Positions 41,971-49,699 of a stretch of 64,000 nucleotides of DNA are shown here, one piece after another (position 1 is the stretch's first letter; each line of letters opens with the position of its first letter). The position numbers and the translations under genes are program-made. Where the stretch lies: positions 1 to 64,000 of the forward strand of contig NZ_JAJMOX010000010.1 in assembly GCF_020991455.1 (NCBI RefSeq), given 5' to 3'. The stretch comes from Flavobacterium sp. JAS. GTDB lineage: Bacteria; Bacteroidota; Bacteroidia; Flavobacteriales; Flavobacteriaceae. The notes beneath the pieces are model-generated. The model was not told the origin of the DNA. It saw nothing but the letters and a program-made list of their open reading frames with translations, and did no database searches.

Positions 41971-42021
41971 AATTAAATTCCAAATACCAATTCAAACGAC
42001 ACTTGGAATTTGGGATTTAAA
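41971..42021. repeat. Inverted repeat of AAATTCCAA word
   Basis: AAATTCCAA (41975-41983) and TTGGAATTT (42004-42012) are exact reverse complements within a spacer rich in ATTCCAA/TTGGAAT words; the same word (TTGGAATTTGGAATTTT) occurs at about 30640-30660 between grpE and dnaJ. Confidence 0.55.
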
Positions 42022-42044
42022 AGATTGAAATTTATTTGTTTTTT

Positions 42045-42761
42045 TTAAGGATTCGTAGACCAGATACTACTGTTTTTAATAAAAACCCTGCGGCTTAATT
42101 TTAATTGCGCAATGATTAATTCTGCAATATCTTCAGATTGCATTACTTTATCCGGATTTCCATCTGTCAGGTTAAGATCTTTTGCCATATCAGTCGCAAC
42201 TGTACTTGGTGTAAGCGCTGTAACACGAATATTATATTTACGAACTTCCTGCATTAGAGAATCTGTTAATCCTAGAACCGCAAATTTAGAAGCACTGTAA
42301 GCACTTGTCAATGCGTTTCCGTTTAATCCTGCAGTAGACGAAATATTGATGATATCACCTGTTTGTCTTTCGATCATATTAGGTAAAACGGCACGGGTTG
42401 TATAATATGTTCCCATTAAATTTACCTGAATAATTTTTTCCCAGGCAGAAGGTTCTAATGCAAGGAAATTTCCAAAAGCGGCAATACCGGCATTATTGAT
42501 CAAAATATCAATGTTTTTAAATTCAGACAAAGCTTTTTCTACAGCACCATTGATAGAATTAATATCAGAAACATCGGCAGCCAGAGCCAATGATTTTACT
42601 CCTAAGTTGCTAGTTTGATCTGCAAGTTGATCAACATCTGCCTGAGTTCTTGAAACTAAAATTACGTTTACACCTTCTTTGGCCAATGCAATTGCAATAG
42701 CTTTTCCAATTCCTTTTCCGGCGCCTGTGATCAGGGCATTTTTATTTTTTAAGTCTGTCAT
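42045..42761 (-). CDS. FabG-like short-chain dehydrogenase
   Basis: A 238-residue classical SDR. NAD(P) motif TGAGKGIGKA (about 11-20), NNAGIAAFG (about 90), catalytic Ser in INISSTAGLNGNAL, and Tyr-x-x-x-Lys in YSASKFA (about 152-158). The body matches 3-oxoacyl-ACP reductase/FabG-like enzymes used widely; the true substrate is unknown. A -7 box flanked by a 16-bp inverted repeat lies just upstream, which suggests a repressor site. Confidence 0.9.
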   Translation of the reverse strand: MTDLKNKNALITGAGKGIGKAIAIALAKEGVNVILVSRTQADVDQLADQTSNLGVKSLALAADVSDINSINGAVEKALSEFKNIDILINNAGIAAFGNFLALEPSAWEKIIQVNLMGTYYTTRAVLPNMIERQTGDIINISSTAGLNGNALTSAYSASKFAVLGLTDSLMQEVRKYNIRVTALTPSTVATDMAKDLNLTDGNPDKVMQSEDIAELIIAQLKLSRRVFIKNSSIWSTNP

Positions 42762-42782
42762 GATTTATTTTTTAGAAATGCA

Positions 42783-42840
42783 AAAAGCATCATTTTAGTA
42801 ACACAAAAATAATGCTTTTGCTCCCTAAAACGATGCTTTT
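42783..42840 (-). promoter_or_regulatory. SDR promoter with flanking inverted repeat
   Basis: AAAAGCATCATTTTAG (42783-42798) and CTAAAACGATGCTTTT (42825-42840) are reverse complements with one mismatch. They flank the minus-strand -7 element TATTTTTG (42804-42811), which is 43 bases upstream of the ATG. This is the layout of an operator overlapping a promoter. Confidence 0.5.
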
Positions 42841-42873
42841 AGCTGTTTTCTTAATCTAAGTTTAACAAACTTT

Positions 42874-43461
42874 TTATTCTTTCAGAACCATATCAATACA
42901 CATTACAGCCGCAAGAATTAATTGTCTAAGCGGACTATCCTGCGCCACATTTTCCTCAATTTGAAGAACATAATTATCAGCACTTGTAAAAAACTCTTTG
43001 CCCATTCCTGCCCATTTTTTACTAACCTGAGCAAGTTGTTTATTTTCATGACTGAATTTAAAATCCCACCCTGTCCATTTTCCTTGCAGCGTTGCAACAG
43101 GTTTTTCGTTTTTATCTAAAATCTCAAATTTACCGCCAATCGAAAAGAACTTTTGTTTGAAGGTACCAACCAGACGATCCTTTTCATCAAAAATTTCAAC
43201 CGTCGAGCGGAAGATTGCAACGCCTCTTTTTACAGAAATTATTTTCTCGCCAGAAGCCGTTGTGATTTCGATATCAAAAGGTGTGGCTCTTTTATAATCT
43301 GTAAAACGGAGAATCTTGGTGAAAAATCCCAAATTATTTTCTCTGCAATTCATTATAATCTGATTACTTTCAGGATTATAAATATCATAATTGTTTGCAG
43401 CTTTAAACATTCCAACGTGTTCTTTTACAAGAAATAAATTCTGATTTAAAATAGGATTCAT
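42874..43461 (-). CDS. Scramblase/LURP-one-related protein
   Basis: A 195-residue protein of the phospholipid-scramblase-related (LOR) superfamily, with the repeated beta-barrel pattern FLVKEHVGMFKAANNYDIYNPESNQIIM and IEIFDEKDRLVGTFKQKFFSIGGKFEILD, and a C-terminal hydrophobic helix (LRQLILAAVMCIDMVL) that fills the barrel in LOR proteins. Role in bacteria is unknown. A -7 box (minus strand TACATTTG, 43535-43542) lies 74 bases upstream. Confidence 0.75.
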   Translation of the reverse strand: MNPILNQNLFLVKEHVGMFKAANNYDIYNPESNQIIMNCRENNLGFFTKILRFTDYKRATPFDIEITTASGEKIISVKRGVAIFRSTVEIFDEKDRLVGTFKQKFFSIGGKFEILDKNEKPVATLQGKWTGWDFKFSHENKQLAQVSKKWAGMGKEFFTSADNYVLQIEENVAQDSPLRQLILAAVMCIDMVLKE

Positions 43462-43534
43462 GAAATTTTGTTTGAAAATGATTTGTAAATATTTTTTAAT
43501 TGACCTCTCTTTGAAGAGAATTTCAAAAGGAGTT

Positions 43535-43542
43535 CAAATGTA
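43535..43542 (-). promoter_or_regulatory. Candidate -7 element
   Basis: The minus strand reads TACATTTG, matching TAnnTTTG, upstream of the LOR-family gene. Confidence 0.4.
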
Positions 43543-43563
43543 ATAAAATATCTATTAATAAAT

Positions 43564-45690
43564 CTATATTGCCGATTGAACAAGACGAATAAATTCAGCC
43601 TTATAACCTTCAGAATCGTTTGATAATCCTTGTTTCGCTAATTTTAAAATATCATCAGATGATTTATTCGAAATTAGTTTAGAATCTCTCAACTTCAATC
43701 CAAACCACGCAACCGCAGTACTGAATTTAAAATCATCCGAAGCTTTGTTTAAAGCAACAGTTTTGTTCTCAATTACATTTACCATTTCGATACTTTTATC
43801 GCCATCAGGTTTTTTGTAACGGAATTTTATTGTAGCAAGTTCACTACTATAATTATTTCCGGTTTCCTGCACTTTAGTATATTTTAAAGCATCTGGCTGT
43901 TGGTTCAGGTAATCACTTTCAACTCCCGCCGGAATAATTTCGTATAATGCCGTTACAGTGTGATTACTTCCTAATTCTCCCGCATCAATTGCATCGTTTT
44001 TAAAATCTTCAGGACGCAGTTTTCGGTTTTCATATCCAATCAATCGATACGCCTGAACTTGTTTTGGATTAAATTCAATCTGGATTTTTACATCTTTGGC
44101 AATTGCAAACATCGAACCTTTAAATTCTTTTCCTAAAAAACGATTTGCTTCCTGAATATTATCAATATAAGCATAGTTTCCGTTTCCTTTATCGGCTAAA
44201 GTTTCCATTTTACTGTCTTTATAATTTCCCATTCCATAGCCCAGACAAGTTAAGAAAACGCCTGTTTTTCTTTTTTGCTCAATCAATTTCTCCATATCTG
44301 AATCTGAAGAACTTCCAACATTAAAATCACCATCAGTTGTCAGAATAACTCTGTTGTTTCCGTCTTTAATAAAGTTTTCAGCAGCTATTTTGTACGCCAA
44401 TTCAATTCCGGCGCCACCTGCAGTACTTCCGCCAGCTTGTAAGTTTTCTAAAGCATCATTTATAGTTTTTTTCTCAGCTCCCGAAGTTGGAGGCAAAACC
44501 AAACCAGCTGCGCCAGCATAAACCACAATTGCAACTTTATCTTTTGCTCTTAATTCGTTTACCAAAATTTTCATGGATTGTATCAATAATGGCAGTTTGT
44601 TAATTTCTCCCATAGAGCCCGAAACATCAATTAAGAAAACCATATTGGATGCCGGTAAATTCTCTGTTGCGATATTTTTTCCCTGTAAACCAATTCTAAG
44701 AATTTGATTTTTGGTATTCCACGGAGAATCACTTAATTCTGTATTGATCGAAAAAGGATGCTGGTCTTTTGGTTGCGGATAAGTGTATTTAAAGAAATTC
44801 ACCATTTCTTCGACACGAACGGCATCTTTAGGAATTGCTTGTCCATTATTGATAAAACGTCTGATATTAGTATAAGAAGCATTATCAACATCGATAGAAA
44901 AAGTAGAAAGCGGTGCTGTTTTAGGGCTCTCGAACGCATTTTCTACAAAAGCATCATAATCTTCCTGATTTGGCGTAACAGGCAGAGTAGGATATAAAAT
45001 GTTCAATTTAGCATCAAGTTCTTTCTCCGTAAGGTTTTTGTAGATTCCGTTTTTAGTATCGATAACGACAACTCCATTTGAAGCTTTATTGCCGTAAGTC
45101 GATGTGGCATCTTTATCTTTTAAAACTTTTACATCCTGAACATCATTCGGATTGACTTTAGCAAACTGTTCAGATTTTACCGGAATTCCGTCAATGATAT
45201 ATAAAGGTTCATTTTTTGCAGAAATAGATACAGCATCTCTAACTACTATATTTTGACTTGGAGCGGCATACTGAACATATCCTGACGAAACAGCAACTCC
45301 CGCAACTGTGCCTCGAACCATTTGTACGGAAGCTTGGGTTACGTTCCTTTTTTTGGATGTGCCTAAAGCTGTAACCACGACTTCTTGGAGTGATTGATTG
45401 TTTTCGTGTAGTACAACATTGATAATGTTTTTGTCACCAACAGTTTTTGTTTGATTTTGAAACCCAATATAGCTAAACAATAAAACATCGCCTTTTTGAG
45501 CCTGAATGGTATATTTTCCATCAAAACCAGTAGTGGCTACTTTTTTTGTTTTCTGAATTTGAACGTTTGCGCCAGGAAGTGCCAGACCACTTTCATCTGA
45601 AATCGTTCCAGTAATCGTTTTTTCCTGTGCTGTTGCTACGAAACATATAAGCATAGAAAGGGCTAATGAAATAAGTTTTACGTTTTTCAT
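43564..45690 (-). CDS. VWA protein with carboxypeptidase-like and TonB-plug-like domains
   Basis: A 708-residue exported protein (signal peptide at ATG 45690: MKNVKLISLALSMLICFVATAQ). Domains in order: CarboxypepD_reg-like beta sandwich (about 23-105, ITGTISDESGLALPGANV), a TonB-plug-like segment (about 110-195, LYIIDGIPV, DVKVLKDKDATSTYG, GVVVIDTK), a vWF_A N-terminal domain (FSIDVDNASYTNIRRFI), the VWA domain with MIDAS Asp355-Ser357-Ser359 in LIDVSGSMG, and a DUF3520-like end (SEGYKAEFIRLV). It resembles E. coli YfbK plus plug. It is last in a sigma/anti-sigma operon. An in-frame codon 60 bases upstream is an alternative start. Confidence 0.9.
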   Translation of the reverse strand: MKNVKLISLALSMLICFVATAQEKTITGTISDESGLALPGANVQIQKTKKVATTGFDGKYTIQAQKGDVLLFSYIGFQNQTKTVGDKNIINVVLHENNQSLQEVVVTALGTSKKRNVTQASVQMVRGTVAGVAVSSGYVQYAAPSQNIVVRDAVSISAKNEPLYIIDGIPVKSEQFAKVNPNDVQDVKVLKDKDATSTYGNKASNGVVVIDTKNGIYKNLTEKELDAKLNILYPTLPVTPNQEDYDAFVENAFESPKTAPLSTFSIDVDNASYTNIRRFINNGQAIPKDAVRVEEMVNFFKYTYPQPKDQHPFSINTELSDSPWNTKNQILRIGLQGKNIATENLPASNMVFLIDVSGSMGEINKLPLLIQSMKILVNELRAKDKVAIVVYAGAAGLVLPPTSGAEKKTINDALENLQAGGSTAGGAGIELAYKIAAENFIKDGNNRVILTTDGDFNVGSSSDSDMEKLIEQKRKTGVFLTCLGYGMGNYKDSKMETLADKGNGNYAYIDNIQEANRFLGKEFKGSMFAIAKDVKIQIEFNPKQVQAYRLIGYENRKLRPEDFKNDAIDAGELGSNHTVTALYEIIPAGVESDYLNQQPDALKYTKVQETGNNYSSELATIKFRYKKPDGDKSIEMVNVIENKTVALNKASDDFKFSTAVAWFGLKLRDSKLISNKSSDDILKLAKQGLSNDSEGYKAEFIRLVQSAI

Positions 45691-45721
45691 GATAGTAATT
45701 TTTAAGTAAATGTTAGAGATT

Positions 45722-45754
45722 ATCTTTGTCAAAGTTTTAAACTTTGACAAAGAT
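45722..45754. repeat. Perfect 33-base palindrome in sigma/VWA operon
   Basis: ATCTTTGTCAAAGTTT, one T, and AAACTTTGACAAAGAT: both 16-base arms are exact. It lies between the anti-sigma-like and VWA genes; its sister is at 41343-41374. Confidence 0.9.
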
Positions 45755-45781
45755 TCCTGAAATTAAGTTTTAGATTTTAAT

Positions 45782-46750
45782 CTAGTTTTTAAGAGCTGGT
45801 TTTCCTGTTTTAGTAGTAATAATTACGACTCCTTTTTTACCTCTTTCGCCATATTTTGATGTAGCTTCCAGATCTTGAAGCACAGTTATGGTTTTGATTT
45901 CCTGTTTGTTCAAAGGCGCATAAGGACTTGTTGGATTTGTACCAAATAAATCATTTTCTGAATAATAAATGCCGTCGATAATATACAAAGGCTGATCTAA
46001 TACAACAAGAGAATCTACATTTTCTGGTTGTAAATTAGGAAGTTCTTTCTGCATCATTTTATCTCTTTTCTGATCGTCGCTATGAGACATTGCATTTCCG
46101 TTTAGAACAATTAAAGGAGCGCTTTTTTTAGCCATTGGAGCTTGTGTTTCAGCATAAGCAACTTTGGCAGATTCTCTTTGTACGGTTGTTCCATAGCCAA
46201 AATTTTGTACATCTTTAGCTTTTGCAGTTGTGTTCTCTTCCTCCATATTAGAATAACCGGATTGTACAGATACTGGTGCAGCAATTTGATTGGCAACTGG
46301 CGCAGGACTTGCTTCATTTATTATAGCATTATTAGCAGAGATTTGAACTTCTTGTAAGGCTACTTGTTGTTGTTCTTTAATTTGTTTGTCTAAAAGTTTT
46401 ACAGCTTCTGCTTTTGGAACTATTTCAGAATCTGAAGAGACTACAGCTTTGTTGTTCTCTAAAACTGGATCTGGAATTGCTTCTTTTTCTTTTTCATTTA
46501 CTACAACTTTAGATGTTGGAGTGGTAGAAATTTTATCGGATTTTAAAAACTGAGCTCCTAAAGAGATTAATAATAATAGAGAAGCTGCAACAGCAATTTT
46601 TTTCCAAAGTGAAATTGCTTTTTTATCTTCTTTTTTGTCGAGTTTGTCTTCAAGACGCGACCAGACTTTTTCCATTCCAGGAAAATCTTTTGCCTCCGAG
46701 TTGTGGGCGGCTTCTTTAAATTTATCGAATATTTTATCTTGATTGTCCAT
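45782..46750 (-). CDS. Anti-sigma-like membrane protein with TonB-plug-like tail
   Basis: A 322-residue predicted inner-membrane protein. The N-terminal cytoplasmic part (1-48, MDNQDKIFDKFKEAAHNSEAK...VWSRLEDKLDKKEDK) and single transmembrane helix (about 50-68) match Bacteroidetes ECF anti-sigma factors. A long low-complexity linker follows. The C-terminal 80 residues (VVLDQPLYIIDGIYYSENDL..., ITVLQDLEATSKYGERGKKGVVIITTK) have the plug signature of SusC/TonB-dependent receptors. The start is 2 bases after the sigma stop, so they are coupled. Confidence 0.85.
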   Translation of the reverse strand: MDNQDKIFDKFKEAAHNSEAKDFPGMEKVWSRLEDKLDKKEDKKAISLWKKIAVAASLLLLISLGAQFLKSDKISTTPTSKVVVNEKEKEAIPDPVLENNKAVVSSDSEIVPKAEAVKLLDKQIKEQQQVALQEVQISANNAIINEASPAPVANQIAAPVSVQSGYSNMEEENTTAKAKDVQNFGYGTTVQRESAKVAYAETQAPMAKKSAPLIVLNGNAMSHSDDQKRDKMMQKELPNLQPENVDSLVVLDQPLYIIDGIYYSENDLFGTNPTSPYAPLNKQEIKTITVLQDLEATSKYGERGKKGVVIITTKTGKPALKN

Positions 46751-46752
46751 GA

Positions 46753-47289
46753 CTACTTTGCTTTTTGATAATACAATTTATTTACTAATTCCTTTAGCTT
46801 GGTTTTGGCGGCATTCAATTGTGATTTAGAGGTGCCTTCAGAAATGTTTAGCATTGCGGCTATTTCTTTATGTCCAAAACCTTCTATGACAAAAAGGTTA
46901 AAAACAGTTTTACAGCCATCTGGAATATGGTTTAGTAAATTCAGTAAATCTTCTTCTTCTAAAGCGTTAACTTCCTCCGTAAAAGGTTGTGAAAGCAATT
47001 TGACATCATCAAGGTACATGTTGAAATTGGTGTTTTTCTTGATGGTCGCCAAACAATGGTTGACCGTTATTTTCCGCGCCCAAGCCTCAAAAGCTAAAAC
47101 CTCTTTAAGTTGTTCCAGTTTTGTAAAGATGGTGTAGAAAGCGTCAGCCATAGCTTCTTCTATTTCTTCTTCCTTTTTTAGGTATCGTTTGCAAACGCGA
47201 TACAATTTTGGAGCCATGTGCTCATAAACCTGACGCTGAGCATCGCGGTTCATTTTTTTGCAGTTAGAAATTAGAGTTTCGTTTATCAC
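46753..47289 (-). CDS. ECF RNA polymerase sigma factor
   Basis: A 178-residue sigma-70 family member of the ECF type. Region 2 (about 18-85: HMAPKLYRVCKRYLKKEEEIEEAMADAFYTIFTKLEQLKEVLAFEAWARKITVNHCL) and region 4 (about 118-170: LNHIPDGCKTVFNLFVIEGFGHKEIAAMLNISEGTSKSQLNAAKTKL) are clear; region 3 is absent as expected. First gene of an operon with the plug-tailed anti-sigma and VWA genes. It probably directs an envelope-related regulon; its promoter target is unknown. Confidence 0.95.
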   Translation of the reverse strand: MINETLISNCKKMNRDAQRQVYEHMAPKLYRVCKRYLKKEEEIEEAMADAFYTIFTKLEQLKEVLAFEAWARKITVNHCLATIKKNTNFNMYLDDVKLLSQPFTEEVNALEEEDLLNLLNHIPDGCKTVFNLFVIEGFGHKEIAAMLNISEGTSKSQLNAAKTKLKELVNKLYYQKAK

Positions 47290-47366
47290 AATTGTTGTCT
47301 TTCTTATATAGAGAGATAAAAAGATAAAAAGGTTGGGAAGGCGATGAAAAAAAGTTTATTTTTTTT

Positions 47367-47414
47367 AAGGTTCAAAGTTACAAAGGTTCAAAGTTACAAA
47401 GGTTCAAAGTTGCA
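47367..47414. repeat. Three tandem copies of a 16-base word
   Basis: AAGGTTCAAAGTTACA occurs three times head to tail (47367-47382, 47383-47398, 47399-47414; the last with G for A) upstream of the sigma gene. The core AAGGTTCAAAG recurs at 34301-34482 and 61466-61515. Confidence 0.85.
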
Positions 47415-47431
47415 TAGGTTTTATCGTAGAG

Positions 47432-47506
47432 GCGCACAACAGTGTGTCTTCATCTAATATGTTTTTTATGGCGGATATTCTTTGCGGGAGACGCACTGTT
47501 GTGCGC
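47432..47506. repeat. Inverted repeat GCGCACAACAGTG
   Basis: GCGCACAACAGTG (47432-47444) and CACTGTTGTGCGC (47494-47506) are exact reverse complements. A related half-site (GTAGAGAAGCACAGCAGTAC) is at 59423-59442. Confidence 0.8.
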
Positions 47507-47546
47507 TTCTAAGATTAACATTGTGTTTTTGAGCAATGTCTTGTTT

Positions 47547-48383
47547 TTATTTTATAGGTAAAATTAATTTAAAAATCTTTGTTTCTAGCAATTCAGTGTC
47601 ATTATCCTCACAAAGCAAAAACTCTATTTTGTCATTTGATTTTTTGTAGAAAGTCAAACCTTCGAATTTATTGGTTGAAGTTATTTTTTGAGTGAAATCA
47701 ATTTTCATGGTTTTGATATCGATTCTTCCAATGAAGCTTCCAAGGATTTCGCCATCGTCGTAAGTTGATTTTGTGTCTTCGGCTGTGGAAAGGAAATAGA
47801 TCTTATCTTCGACCAAAATGGCATCGGTAAAACTAGAACGAACGCCTTTTATTTTTGGGAGTTTATAATTGGTGGCTACAAGCGCAAATTCTTCTCCCAG
47901 GTTTTTGGCGTGAATAGTAAAAATGGTGTTTTTGTTTGAGATTCCGTTTCCTCGATTGAATAAATACCAGTTTTCACCATCGAAAATCGCTCCTTCAAGA
48001 TTGAAATCTTCGGGTTTTATGGCACCGAAACTTTGCATTACAGCATATAAATCTACCAGATTGTTTTTCTGTAAAATGGTTTTATTCTTCAAATCGAATT
48101 CAATCATTTTATTTCGGTTTTCGGTTGAGCCGGAACCGAAGACATATAATGTGTCGTTGTGATGTGTAAGCGATTCGAAATCGGGTTTTAATTTTTTGGG
48201 AATGTTTTGTGTTGGATTGTCAATTAAAGGATGTTGGTTTAATTGCTGATTCGTCATATTGTATTCATATAAAAATCCGCTGTTGTCGCCAATGATATAA
48301 AGTGAATCGTTATTGAAAAATAATCCTGATGCTGATCCGATTCCGATGATTTGAAATAATATTTCTAATGTGAATTTTTCCAT
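47547..48383 (-). CDS. Cytoplasmic beta-propeller-like protein (DUF6929-like?)
   Basis: A 278-residue protein without a signal peptide. It is built of repeating beta segments (SGLFFNNDSLYIIGDNSGFLYEYNMTN, PDFESLTHHNDTLYVFGSGS, AIFDGENWYLFNRGNG, VRSSFTDAILVEDKIYFLSTAED, NKFEGLTFYKKSNDKIEFLLCED) typical of a propeller or SdiA-regulated-like fold; the DUF6929 family is a possible match by memory. No catalytic residues stand out. Monocistronic. Confidence 0.65.
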   Translation of the reverse strand: MEKFTLEILFQIIGIGSASGLFFNNDSLYIIGDNSGFLYEYNMTNQQLNQHPLIDNPTQNIPKKLKPDFESLTHHNDTLYVFGSGSTENRNKMIEFDLKNKTILQKNNLVDLYAVMQSFGAIKPEDFNLEGAIFDGENWYLFNRGNGISNKNTIFTIHAKNLGEEFALVATNYKLPKIKGVRSSFTDAILVEDKIYFLSTAEDTKSTYDDGEILGSFIGRIDIKTMKIDFTQKITSTNKFEGLTFYKKSNDKIEFLLCEDNDTELLETKIFKLILPIK

Positions 48384-48408
48384 GAATGTTGTTTTGAAAA
48401 TAAATACC

Positions 48409-48426
48409 TAGCCCTGATAGCAATGA
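48409..48426. repeat. Half copy of the AGCCCCGAT element
   Basis: CTAGCCCTGATAGCAATG resembles the left end of the hairpin element at 14671-14752. The partner arm is not found in the following 150 bases. Confidence 0.4.
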
Positions 48427-48622
48427 AAATACTTTGAAGAGAAAAATACAATTTATCGAAAAAGTATTGTCATGCATAGCAGGAATTTGCTTCGTAAAAT
48501 TAGTATATTTATATTACAAAAAATGAAAATGATATGAAATCGCCATGTTAAGAGTTGTATTAAAACATCAATGTGTAAAAGGCGATAACATATATGACCA
48601 ATAAAAAATAAAATCAACATAT

Positions 48623-49504
48623 ATGAAATCGATAGATCCGAAAGATTTTAAAGTTACCGATAAAATAAAATTATCAAAGATCCCTACTTTGTGTAATATT
48701 GATGCTGACAGCGACGAAAAGGAAGCAAAACTGGATAAAGTGCAGGCTAAATTGAGCGATTTGCAAGATGTGATGTATGCGCACAATAAATATGGTGTTT
48801 TGATTTGCCTGCAAGGAATGGATACTTCGGGAAAGGATAGTTTGATTAGGGAAGTTTTTAAGGAATTTAATCCGCGTGGAGTTGTGGTACACAGTTTTAA
48901 AACGCCAAATTCGACTGAACTGGAACACGATTATTTATGGAGACATTATATTGCCTTGCCGGAAAAAGGGAAGTTTGCGATTTTTAACCGTACGCATTAT
49001 GAGAATGTTTTGGTAACTCGCGTGCATCCTGAATATATCTTAGGAGAGAATTTGCCGGGAATTAATACGGTTGATGATATTACACCAACTTTCTGGGAAA
49101 ACAGAATTACGCAAATCAATAATTTTGAGAAGCATATTTCGCAAAACGGAACTATTGTACTTAAATTCTATCTTCATTTGAGTAAAGAGGAGCAAAGGGA
49201 ACGTTTGTTACGCCGTTTGGAAGAAGGAAAACACAACTGGAAGTTTTCGCCCGGTGATTTGAAAGAACGTGAACACTGGGACGAATATCAGCAGTATTAT
49301 GAAGAGGCAATAAACAAAACCTCGACAGATTATGCGCCGTGGTATATTGTGCCGGCCGATGATAAGGAAATGGCTCGTTATATTGTAGCCAAAATTATCT
49401 GGGAAGAAATGCAAAAACACACAGATATTAAGGAACCCGAGTTGGACGAAAAGATTAAAGCCAATATCGAAATGTATAAACAACAGTTGAAGAGAGAGCC
49501 TTAA
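48623..49504 (+). CDS. Polyphosphate kinase 2 family protein
   Basis: A 293-residue PPK2 enzyme that phosphorylates nucleoside mono- or diphosphates with polyphosphate. Walker A GMDTSGKDS (about 65-73), the DxxR-type segment FNRTHYENVLVTRVHP, the lid KEEQRERLLRRLEEGKHNWKFSPGDLKEREHWDEYQ, and PWYIVPADDKEMARYIVA. Length and short N-terminus suggest PPK2 class I or III, which often act on AMP and ADP; the exact substrate cannot be read from sequence. Confidence 0.92.
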   Translation: MKSIDPKDFKVTDKIKLSKIPTLCNIDADSDEKEAKLDKVQAKLSDLQDVMYAHNKYGVLICLQGMDTSGKDSLIREVFKEFNPRGVVVHSFKTPNSTELEHDYLWRHYIALPEKGKFAIFNRTHYENVLVTRVHPEYILGENLPGINTVDDITPTFWENRITQINNFEKHISQNGTIVLKFYLHLSKEEQRERLLRRLEEGKHNWKFSPGDLKEREHWDEYQQYYEEAINKTSTDYAPWYIVPADDKEMARYIVAKIIWEEMQKHTDIKEPELDEKIKANIEMYKQQLKREP

Positions 49505-49522
49505 AAGTAGGGCTCTTTTTTT
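49493..49522 (+). terminator. Terminator overlapping the PPK2 stop
   Basis: AGAGCC(T) and AGGGCTCT pair around the stop codon and are followed by TTTTTTT. Confidence 0.7.
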
Positions 49523-49699
49523 ATGGGTATGTTACTGGTACTTTATGAATGTTTTGTATTACTAATTTAATGTTAATTTTTTTTGGGTTTTAAGTAGCTT
49601 TTTGGTCAGACTCTTGTTTTTTTGTTAATATCGAAGTGATTTTAAGTTAAAGAGTAAGGGGTTACTTTGTAAAAAAATAAAATTAAACATTAAAGTGAG

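Noticed and set aside
47367..47414. Three tandem 16-base units considered as a CRISPR remnant
   Set aside because: Units are direct and contiguous with no spacers, no cas genes, and the word belongs to a palindromic family elsewhere in the window.
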